Shown here piece after piece: positions 36,901 through 43,413 of a DNA stretch of 64,000 nt. Position 1 is the first letter of the stretch, and every line of letters starts with the position of its first letter. The notes beneath the pieces were generated by a model. It searched no databases. It was not told where the DNA came from and saw only the letters and a program-made list of their open reading frames with translations. This DNA is from PGYR01 sp034670025. Lineage in GTDB: Bacteria; Bacteroidota; Ignavibacteria; Kapaibacteriales; UBA2268. The DNA lies in NCBI GenBank assembly GCA_034670025.1, contig JAXMOE010000002.1:124001-188000 (forward strand), read 5' to 3'. Position numbers and translations under genes: made by a program.

Positions 36901-39392
36901 AATCAGATGGCAGTACAGACGGTTACTTGACTTCTACAGATTGGACTAGATTCGATAATAAATTAGATTCCGTTTGGAGTGAAAGTCCAATATCTGGTAA
37001 AGGCACAAATGCAGATCCACTAACAATGGACTCAGCAACTTCGAGCAATGGCGGTTATCTTACAGCTAATGATTGGACAAGATTCAACTCTGGAAATACT
37101 GTCATAACTAATACACCTTTGGATGGCGACGGTACTGTTGGTGACCCCTTAGTAATATCTGTGGCAGATGGAAGTACGGATGGATATTTGACTTCTGCTG
37201 ATTGGAATATTTTTAATGATAAATTGGATTCCGTATTTAGCAGCGAACCGCTATCAGGCAAAGGTACAAATAGTGACCCATTAATTATATCAGAAGCTGA
37301 TGGCGGTACTGACGGATATTTGAGTTCAACGGATTGGAATACATTCAATGATAAATTAGACTCAGTTTGGAGTGAGAGCCCAGTAGTTGGGAATGGCACA
37401 ATTGCAGACCCACTAACAATGGATTCGGCAACGGCAAGTAATGGTGGTTACCTAACAGCGTATGATTGGAATAGATTTGACGACGCAAATAGCGTAAGTA
37501 CTCAACTACCAGTCAGGGGTGATGGCACTTCGGGAGATCCTGTTAGAATGTTAGCTGCAAATTCGGCGACTGATGGGTATTTAACAAATGATGATTGGAT
37601 TGATTTTGATAGCAAGGTAGATTCAGTTGCTGGTTCTCACCCAGTTAGAACCGTGATAGCTGGAAATGGCACAATTTACGTTCAAATGCCAGAGGCTTCA
37701 GCTGGTCAAGATGGTTTTTTAGATTCGCTTGATTTTGTAAGGTTCAACAGTAAGTTAGACGATGTTGTTGCACTTGCACCTGTTGTTTCTTCTGATTTTG
37801 GTTTAGGAGTTAAGAGAATATCATTACCAAAAGCAACGACATTTGCTGACGGATATTTAGATAATGATGATTGGGTTGTGTTCGATGCAAAATTAGACTC
37901 GGTTTACACTGATGCCCCGATATCAGGTAATGGATTACAAGCAGACCCTATTAGTATAGCTAAGGCATCGGCTACAACTGACGGTTATCTTAGCAAAGAA
38001 GATTGGACGAGCTTCAATCAGAATAGAGAAGCTTTGATGTACACTGACGTATTTATAAGTGATGGCTTATCTGATTCGCTTGATATAAAGTTTGCCTCAC
38101 CTTCGCAAAGAGGTATTGTCTCAACGGCAACTCAGACCTTTGGAGGACTTAAAAAATTCGATACTGGTGTTGAAATACAGAATCATGAGCATTTGTGGTT
38201 CTACGATCAAGACAATAGTGACTATGTGAAATTCAGAGCTGCACAGAACTTGACCACAAGCACTACCTATGTGTGGCCAACAAGTTATGGAACAAATAAT
38301 CAGGTGCTCACCACAGACAACACAGGTATTCTAACGTGGGAAGACGTTGATGCTGGAGATGGGTATATAAAATATGGAACAAACACAGCCCAAAACTCTG
38401 CAACAGTAAATGAAAACCTGTTCAATGTTTCTTACGCCAGCACTAATAGTGGTGATGCTGTTGGTGCAGTGATTACTTCAATTGGTGGTAACAGCACTGG
38501 TAAGGCAACTGGACTCACAGTTACAGCAGAATCAAGTGGGTCGAATAATGAAGCAATAGCAATAAAGGCAATAGCAACAGTCAACAATACTGGGAAAAAC
38601 TACGCTCTCGACGCTGAAGGTGTTATCAATACGGACACTCAGTATAATATTGCTGATACTGTTATGCTACATAACAAATCGCAGGGTGTTTATGTTGGGA
38701 ACAACGCTGGAAGTGAGATTACAACTGGTAGTGGTAATATTGCAATTGGATATGAAACTATGAGCAATTCGGAGACGGCTGAAAAGAATGTAGCCATAGG
38801 CGACGGGATAGTTAGCAATTTAGCAGGGAAGTCGAATGTGCTAATCGGTAGCGGTGTTACCATTGGGAGCAATGCTGCTGATAGTAATAATGTGGCAATC
38901 GGTACTGATGCTACTATTAACAATGCAAATGCAAAAAATTCTACTGCTATTGGTGCATACTCACAAGTAGATGCTGACCACAGTATTGTGCTTGGTGCAA
39001 TCAATGGTGTTAATGGGGCGGACTCTACAGCCAATGTAGGTATTGGTACTCAAGCACCTGACGCAAGATTGCAAGTTTTATCAACTGATAGCACTACTCA
39101 AGCAATTAAGATTGGTAAAGACGATGACTTTGGCACTCTTCAGTTTGCTTCAATTAAGGAAGTGACTGGTACTCATTTGCCAGCTGGGTATTCGGTATAT
39201 GTGATTAAATCAAATCCGGGCTTAACACCAATAACATTTTTTGATGGAGAAAATGGTCAAGTTATTTACATTATCCACAAGGCAACACAATCTGAAATTA
39301 CAATTGATGCATTTAATGCTACCCATGCTATTGGTGAAAATGAAATAAATAAATTTATGTATTATGAAGGAGATTGGTATTGGGTTGATTAA
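33948..39392 (+). CDS. Giant repeat-built secreted protein (tail-fibre/adhesin-like)
   Basis: The 1814-aa product has a signal peptide (MKKLFTLFIIIAFGFLHNINA) and an N-terminal domain EVPKEISYQGIL..., common in secreted FCB proteins. About 25 half-units of 43-44 residues follow, from roughly 270 to 1360. They alternate SPLSGDGSTADPL/GYLSSADWNTF and SPITGNGTSTDPL/GYLTANDWSRF, giving an 87-aa (261-bp) period. GYLSS-DWNTFN is a motif I know from phage tail-fibre-like proteins. After the repeats come a strand-rich region, then YadA-head-like GNIAIG/NVAIGDG/NVAIGTDATI units (about 1590-1690), GIGTQAPDARLQV, and a C-terminal domain of about 80 residues. No T9SS sorting domain is visible. A surface fibre or adhesin is likely. 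It overlaps mscS convergently by 4 nt. Confidence 0.85.
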   Translation: MKKLFTLFIIIAFGFLHNINAEVPKEISYQGILTDQQMIPLPDGNYDIQFKIYTSDSEQTELWSEQQSVTINTGVFDVYLGAVNPLVLSFDRQYWLGVTLVGEAEMTPRIPLVSVPYSMNANVAEGLTDNASGAVLSLNQLEGDLEIEGQSDIVVSTSGNKIIIGRTNVSIENVISSKAHLTIGTNGNELDINIAPKSITDAEISDVDWNTVTNRPTEFPPGGDAGGDLEGTYPDPTIAQKGATTGQVLKWNGTSWVADDDNSGVADIYTNAPISGDGTSANPLAIDSATATSSGYITNNDWVRFDSKLDDISSNFPIIGNGTSTDPLTMDSATASNGGYLTAYDWSRFNSGNTVISNAPLSGDGSTADPLIISEADGSTDGYLTSSDWTSFDSKLDSVWSDSPIAGNGTSTDPLTMDSATASNGGYLTANDWSRFNSGNTVISNSPLSGDGSTADPLIISESDGSTDGYLSSTDWNTFNDKLDSVWSESPITGNGTSTDPLTMDSATASNGGYLTANDWSRFNSGNTVISNSPLSGDGSTADPLIISQSDGSTDGYLRSADWNTFNDKLDSVWSESPITGNGTSTDPLTMDSATASNGGYLTANDWSRFNSGNTVISNSPLSGDGSTSDPLVISQSDGSTDGYLSSADWTRFDNKLDSVFTDSPITGNGTSTDPIYMPPANSSRNGYLSSADWNTFNDKLDSVWSESPIAGNGTSTDPLTMDSATASNGGYLTAYDWSRFNSGNTVIANSPLSGDGSTADPLEISQSDGSTDGYLTSADWTTFDNKLDSVFSSEPLSGKGTNSDPLIISEADGSTDGYLTSVDWNTFNDKLDSVWSDSPIVGNGTSTDPITMDSATSSNGGYLTANDWIRFNSGNTVITNAPLDGDGSVSDPLVISVADGSTDGYLTSADWNIFNDKLDSVWSDNPIAGNGTSTDPLTMDSATSSNGGYLTANDWTRFNSGNTVITNAPLDGDGSVSDPLIISQSDGSTDGYLTSTDWTRFDNKLDSVWSESPISGKGTNADPLTMDSATSSNGGYLTANDWTRFNSGNTVITNTPLDGDGTVGDPLVISVADGSTDGYLTSADWNIFNDKLDSVFSSEPLSGKGTNSDPLIISEADGGTDGYLSSTDWNTFNDKLDSVWSESPVVGNGTIADPLTMDSATASNGGYLTAYDWNRFDDANSVSTQLPVRGDGTSGDPVRMLAANSATDGYLTNDDWIDFDSKVDSVAGSHPVRTVIAGNGTIYVQMPEASAGQDGFLDSLDFVRFNSKLDDVVALAPVVSSDFGLGVKRISLPKATTFADGYLDNDDWVVFDAKLDSVYTDAPISGNGLQADPISIAKASATTDGYLSKEDWTSFNQNREALMYTDVFISDGLSDSLDIKFASPSQRGIVSTATQTFGGLKKFDTGVEIQNHEHLWFYDQDNSDYVKFRAAQNLTTSTTYVWPTSYGTNNQVLTTDNTGILTWEDVDAGDGYIKYGTNTAQNSATVNENLFNVSYASTNSGDAVGAVITSIGGNSTGKATGLTVTAESSGSNNEAIAIKAIATVNNTGKNYALDAEGVINTDTQYNIADTVMLHNKSQGVYVGNNAGSEITTGSGNIAIGYETMSNSETAEKNVAIGDGIVSNLAGKSNVLIGSGVTIGSNAADSNNVAIGTDATINNANAKNSTAIGAYSQVDADHSIVLGAINGVNGADSTANVGIGTQAPDARLQVLSTDSTTQAIKIGKDDDFGTLQFASIKEVTGTHLPAGYSVYVIKSNPGLTPITFFDGENGQVIYIIHKATQSEITIDAFNATHAIGENEINKFMYYEGDWYWVD
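34758..38028 (+). repeat. 261-bp tandem coding repeats within the surface protein
   Basis: The coding region holds about 25 half-units; the central ones repeat every 261 bp (for example the GATTGGAGCAGGTTCAACTC copies at 35241 and 35502). A block of about 80 bp at 36756 recurs identically at 37017, exactly one period later. Silent differences are few between some neighbours and more numerous at the edges, consistent with recent homogenisation in the middle and older divergence at the ends. Confidence 0.92.
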
Positions 39393-40309
39393 CTATCATT
39401 GTTACCCCCCTCATTCAATGTGAGGTTTGTATTACCAATTGTGGTGGATAGTTTTTCGCCACCTTTTATTCCAAAGTCGAGTGTGCGAATAGGGAATGGA
39501 ATAGTGATGTCATTATCACGGAATTTCTGAGTGATATTCATTATTGCATCGTGTCTCGCTGATAAGAATTCCGAATGTTTTTTGGTGTATTCAGTCCAGA
39601 ACATAACAGTAAAGTTGATAGAACTTCCACCATAGCCAGTATAATAAAAATCTATTGGCTCTCCTTCCAATGTGTCGTCCAATTCTTTTATAGCTTCAAG
39701 TGTGACTTCTTTCACTTTGGCAAGGTCATCGCCATAAGAAATACCAACTTCCAAATCTATTCTTCGTTTCCCATTTTCCGTGAAATTAAATATCGGGTTT
39801 TGGAACATAATCTTGTTTGGAATGAATACTTTGTTTCCTGTAAAGGTTCTGACATTAGTAGTTCGGAGAGAAACTGTTTCTACCGTACCCATAATGTCAT
39901 TTATTTCAATAATGTCACCAATAGTAAATGGCTTATTGACTGAAAGAATAATACCTGATATAAAGTTAGCTGCAATTTCTTGGAATGCAAAACCTAACGC
40001 CAAACCTAAGATACCAAGACCCGCCAACATAGAAGTTACGGTCTTGTCTAAGTCCAATATATCCAAAGCAACAAATGTACCTGCCGTCAATATACTTAAG
40101 TAAACAATGTTAGCGAACAAATTAATTATTGCAGATGATCCATAGAGCTTATAAAGTAGCTTAGTTATTGCTCTTTTGACATATTTCGCAATTAAAAAAA
40201 AGAGTACTACTACTAAAACTGCTATTATAAAATTGGGAAGCATACTTACTGAAGATTCCCACCAACCATTCACTTTTTCAAAAATTAAATCAACTGCGTT
40301 TGAAAACAT
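39389..40309 (-). CDS. Mechanosensitive ion channel, MscS family
   Basis: MscS-type channels open under membrane tension to release solutes during osmotic downshock. The 306-aa product has a basic N-terminal segment, three membrane helices (one near VLVVLFFLIAKYV, one near SILTAGTFVALDIL), and a pore helix LGIAGLALGFAFQEIAANF-like region (sequence GLGILGLALGFAFQEIAAN). The cytoplasmic beta domain follows (FTIGDIIEI, VFIPNKIMF) and then a C-terminal alpha/beta cap. It lacks long N-terminal extensions, so it is a minimal MscS. It is a single gene. The 195 bp between it and the CoA-binding gene hold no ORF. Confidence 0.94.
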   Translation of the reverse strand: MFSNAVDLIFEKVNGWWESSVSMLPNFIIAVLVVVLFFLIAKYVKRAITKLLYKLYGSSAIINLFANIVYLSILTAGTFVALDILDLDKTVTSMLAGLGILGLALGFAFQEIAANFISGIILSVNKPFTIGDIIEINDIMGTVETVSLRTTNVRTFTGNKVFIPNKIMFQNPIFNFTENGKRRIDLEVGISYGDDLAKVKEVTLEAIKELDDTLEGEPIDFYYTGYGGSSINFTVMFWTEYTKKHSEFLSARHDAIMNITQKFRDNDITIPFPIRTLDFGIKGGEKLSTTIGNTNLTLNEGGNNDS

Positions 40310-40504
40310 AAGTCCTAAAGTTTACTTTATCAATGCGTTAGAGAAGTATATAGGTGTGTGATATTGTAAACTACTTTGCATTAATCAAATTAAATTCGAT
40401 TTATATAATCTAAAAGTAAAAATAAATCGTTATATATATTGAATTATTTGTTGTAACATTCGTATTATAATCAAGGTTATTACAAATAAATAAAAAGATA
40501 TATT

Positions 40505-40912
40505 ATGACAATGAAAGAAATATTTGAAAAATACGAAACAATAGCTGTCTATGGAATGTCAACTAATTTGGCGAAAGCAGCACACTCAGTACCAGGTTAT
40601 ATGTTGAAGCAGGGTTATAAAGTAATACCAATTAATCCAACAGCTGATAAGATACTGAAACAAAAATCATATCAAAAGCTATCAGACATACCTGATAAAA
40701 TAGATATTCTTAACATATTTCGCCCTGCTGAGGAAGCAGAGGATATTGTAAAGGAGGCAATAGCAAGGAAAAAAGAGAAAGGAGACATAGAGTTGATTTG
40801 GCTACAGCTCGGTCTTTCTAATGAGAAAGCGAAACAATTAGCCGAGGAAAATGGAATAGAATACATAGAAGACAAGTGTATTTATGTAGAACACAAGAAT
40901 GCAAAAGATTAA
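40505..40912 (+). CDS. CoA-binding domain protein (YccU-like)
   Basis: The 135-aa protein has a Rossmann-type CoA-binding fold: IAVYGMSTNLAKAAHSVPG near the N-terminus, a YKVIPINPTAD strand, and WLQLGLSNEKAKQLAEENG toward the end, with a final conserved C-I-Y-V strand. Members are small cytoplasmic proteins of unclear role, related to the CoA-binding domain of succinyl-CoA synthetase alpha. It ends 38 nt before the bufA-like gene and might share its transcript, but nothing suggests a role in that system. Confidence 0.9.
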   Translation: MTMKEIFEKYETIAVYGMSTNLAKAAHSVPGYMLKQGYKVIPINPTADKILKQKSYQKLSDIPDKIDILNIFRPAEEAEDIVKEAIARKKEKGDIELIWLQLGLSNEKAKQLAEENGIEYIEDKCIYVEHKNAKD

Positions 40913-40950
40913 TATTTATATTTTTTTAACTAATTATAAGAGGTGTTACT

Positions 40951-41313
40951 ATGGGTAACAACAATACAAAATTATCATTATTGGCAGCTGGTGCTTTGGC
41001 AGCAGGAAGTTTAACTGCAAACGCTTTGGATGTTGATATATTCAACTACGAAGCTATGGGCAACGGAAACGAAGTAAGAGCTGAATTACTTAGCACTAAC
41101 TCTGTTGACTACAATGCTGACTTAGCAATCGAAGAGTCTAAGCTTCAAGAGGGCAAATGTGGTGAAGGCAAATGCGGCGAAGGCAAGTGCGGTGAAGGTG
41201 AGGAAGAGGAAGAAGGCGAAGAAGAATCTGAAGAAGAAGAAGGTTCTGAAGGAAAAGAAGGCGAGGCAAAATGTGGTGAAGGTAAGTGCGGCGAAGGTAG
41301 CTGCGGACTTTAA
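40951..41313 (+). CDS. Bufferin-like RiPP precursor (BufA-like)
   Basis: The 120-aa product looks like a secreted substrate for DUF692 maturation. An N-terminal hydrophobic signal of the type LSLLAAGALAAGSL (about 9-22) ends in TANA, followed by a leader region. Two cysteine clusters follow: C70, C75 and C80 in EGKCG repeats, and C108, C113 and C118 in KCGEGKCGEGSCG. A Glu-rich linker of about 27 residues separates them. In characterised bufferins the EGKCG cysteines are modified by BufB, and the product binds copper; this is recalled family knowledge. The next genes are exactly the DUF692 and DUF2063 partners. A hairpin terminator follows. The long acidic linker and length are unusual compared with the short forms I know. 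Confidence 0.82.
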   Translation: MGNNNTKLSLLAAGALAAGSLTANALDVDIFNYEAMGNGNEVRAELLSTNSVDYNADLAIEESKLQEGKCGEGKCGEGKCGEGEEEEEGEEESEEEEGSEGKEGEAKCGEGKCGEGSCGL

Positions 41314-41337
41314 TCATAGATTAGATTGACTTTTTAT

Positions 41338-41366
41338 GGGCTGGTAATTTGACCAGCCCTATTTTT
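41338..41366 (+). terminator. Hairpin terminator/attenuator between precursor and enzymes
   Basis: GGGCTGGT and ACCAGCCC form a perfect 8-bp stem around AATTTG, followed by CTATTTTTTT-type U-rich sequence. It lies between the precursor and bufB, 25 bp before the bufB start, so partial read-through would give more precursor than enzyme. Confidence 0.85.
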
Positions 41367-41391
41367 TTATATTTAATAGATAAGTATTGAT

Positions 41392-42228
41392 ATGATTAGT
41401 GGTGTAGGATTAGGTTTCAGAAGAGAAATTGCTAGAAAAATAATTGCTTTGGAAGAAGATAAGCCAAAGTTTATAGAATTTGCCCCAGAGAACTGGATGA
41501 AAATGGGCGGCTATTGGAAGAAAAAGTTGAATGAGGCAGCAGAAAAATATCCTGTTATGTGCCATGGACTTTCTCTTTCCATAGGTAGCCCTGATGAGCT
41601 GGACTTTGATTTTCTGAAAGACTTGAAGGAGTTTTTTGATATTTACAACCCAGAAGTTTATTCCGAACATCTTAGCTATAGTAAGTGTGACAATGCACAT
41701 CTGTATGATTTGTTGCCAATACCATTCCGTGAGGATGCTGTGGAGCATGTGTCGGAAAGATTAAAGACAGTGCAAGATTACTTGGAACGCCCAATAGCGA
41801 TAGAAAATGTATCGTATTATACACCAGTTGCTGCCGAAATGGACGAAGCTACATTTATATCTGAAATAGTTAAGCGTTCTGGTTGTAATCTTCTTCTCGA
41901 TGTAAATAATGTATATGTCAATGCTTTCAATCATAATTATGATGCTAAGGAGTTCATCAACTCTTTACCATTGGACAGAGTGAAGTATATACACATGGCT
42001 GGGCACGAACAAGTTTCGCCCAATACTATCATAGATACACACGGTAGCCCAATTATTGATCCAGTTTTTGAGCTATTCGAGTGGACAATTAATAAGATTA
42101 ATCCTGTCCCAATACTATTAGAAAGGGATTTTAATATTCCAAAGATGGCTGAACTACAAGAAGAAGTGAATAAATTACAAACAATAGTCAATAAAGTTTG
42201 GGAGGGAGAAAATGCCACTAAAAGCTGA
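41392..42228 (+). CDS. bufB: DUF692 (MNIO) maturation enzyme, BufB-like
   Basis: This 278-aa TIM-barrel enzyme belongs to the multinuclear non-heme iron-dependent oxidative enzymes, which modify Cys residues of RiPP precursors. The conserved metal ligands are all present: H58 in CHGLSLS, E92/H93 in SEHLSYS, E138 in IENVSYY, D170 in LDVNNVYV, H201 and H205 in HMAGHEQ, D215/H217 in DTHG, and E244 in LLERDF. The first strand FIEFAPENWM also matches. It works with a DUF2063 partner, whose gene overlaps its 3' end by 17 nt. Its substrate is inferred to be the Cys-rich product of 40951-41313. Confidence 0.92.
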   Translation: MISGVGLGFRREIARKIIALEEDKPKFIEFAPENWMKMGGYWKKKLNEAAEKYPVMCHGLSLSIGSPDELDFDFLKDLKEFFDIYNPEVYSEHLSYSKCDNAHLYDLLPIPFREDAVEHVSERLKTVQDYLERPIAIENVSYYTPVAAEMDEATFISEIVKRSGCNLLLDVNNVYVNAFNHNYDAKEFINSLPLDRVKYIHMAGHEQVSPNTIIDTHGSPIIDPVFELFEWTINKINPVPILLERDFNIPKMAELQEEVNKLQTIVNKVWEGENATKS

Positions 42229-42961
42229 AACAAAAGAACTGCAATCTAAATTAGCAACGTATTGCAAGACCGGTGAGATGGTAGAAATTATGGGTGCTAA
42301 GCAGGATAGGTTGCACCATTATAGAAGGTTGACTTATAATATACTGAAAGAATCACAAAGCACAGCTTACCCAATAGCAAAGAATACACTCGATGCTGCT
42401 GAGTGGAAAGAGATGATAGATTCTTATTTTGAAGAGCACAAAATGCAGACACCGCAAGTCTGGAAAATGCCCGAAGAGTTTTACTATTACTGTGTAGATA
42501 AAAACTATCAAGAAAAATTTGGTAGGCCTTACCTCAACGAGCTACTATTTTTCGAATGGGTAGAAATTGATTTACATACACAAGAAGATGAATTGATTCC
42601 ACTACATAAAGAAGAAGGGGATTTGTTAGAAGATATATTGGTTATGACTCCAGAGCATCATTTATTAAGCTTCGAATACCCTGTACACAAGATGAAAGGC
42701 AATGATTTAATTGACAATAAGGGTAGTTACTTTGTGCTAATGTACCGCAAAACAGACACTGGAGCTGTCAATTTTATAAGTATCTCATCATTCTTTGCTT
42801 TGCTATTACAAAATATGATTGATGATGGTACAACCTTAAGAGATAGTATTTACAAAACTGCTGACACTTTTGGAGTAGAAGGAGAAAAAGCTGTGCAACA
42901 CAGCATGGCATTTGTGAATGATTTGATTCTGCAAGGTTTTATTTTGGGATTTAAGAAGTAA
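42212..42961 (+). CDS. bufC: DUF2063 partner protein, BufC-like
   Basis: The 249-aa protein has the DUF2063 layout: an N-terminal helical region with HHYRRLTYNILKESQSTAYPIAKN, then GRPYLNELLFFEWVEIDLHT, and a C-terminal part resembling a winged helix (FFALLLQNMIDDGTTLRDS). In bufferin and related systems this partner is thought to recognise the precursor leader and bring it to the DUF692 enzyme. The start overlaps bufB, indicating translational coupling. No dedicated exporter is seen; the precursor's own signal suggests the general secretion route. Confidence 0.9.
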   Translation: MPLKAETKELQSKLATYCKTGEMVEIMGAKQDRLHHYRRLTYNILKESQSTAYPIAKNTLDAAEWKEMIDSYFEEHKMQTPQVWKMPEEFYYYCVDKNYQEKFGRPYLNELLFFEWVEIDLHTQEDELIPLHKEEGDLLEDILVMTPEHHLLSFEYPVHKMKGNDLIDNKGSYFVLMYRKTDTGAVNFISISSFFALLLQNMIDDGTTLRDSIYKTADTFGVEGEKAVQHSMAFVNDLILQGFILGFKK

Positions 42962-43413
42962 AAGTTAGAAAAGAATAAAGATTAAGAGTGACTTTGATTG
43001 TTAAATATCAATCTAATCCCCAATTGTTATTACATCTAAATCAAACGTTACAAAATTCATTTAATAAGGTAAACTACACCACTATCACAGATGGAATAGT
43101 TGTGTTAAGTGCAAAAATGACAAGCTCATAAGTCATGTATAGCAGAGAGTACAAACATTTAAATCCGTTGAAAAGCTCGCCTAGTTAGTGTTACAATATG
43201 CAATTATTTTTGCTGTTTCAGTAACAAATACCCTTACAGTAGAGTTATATTAATAACTTCAAGTTATAATTATGTGCAAAATAGTGATAATTTTTATTTG
43301 CTAAAATTAAAGAATTGTATTAAATTATAAACCGTATATGTTGAAGTGTGTCAGAATAATTCAACACTATTAAACTACGAAGTAAATTTTTATAAATATT
43401 TTAGGGAACGCTT
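42962..43413. other. Intergenic region, no gene seen
   Basis: About 450 bp of AT-rich sequence with no credible open frame; the longest ATG-initiated frame I followed is 17 codons. It presumably carries the promoter of the OmpA/PD40 gene. I see no clear TAnnTTTG box, no strong hairpin and no repeat. Confidence 0.6.

Noticed and set aside
34364..37399. Several antisense frames of 80-172 aa across the repeat protein
   Set aside because: They are a by-product of the 261-bp repeats, which keep the antisense frame open; their products mirror the repeat pattern and carry no independent motifs.
34758..38028. CRISPR array or satellite DNA
   Set aside because: The repeats are in frame, encode a protein, are 261 bp long and have no unique spacers.
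40951..41313. Metallothionein as the identity of the Cys-rich protein
   Set aside because: It has a signal sequence, evenly spaced KCGEG motifs and adjacent DUF692/DUF2063 genes, none of which fits a cytoplasmic metallothionein.
42962..43413. Small genes in the gap after bufC
   Set aside because: Only very short frames exist, for example 17 codons from about 43135, with no supporting signal.
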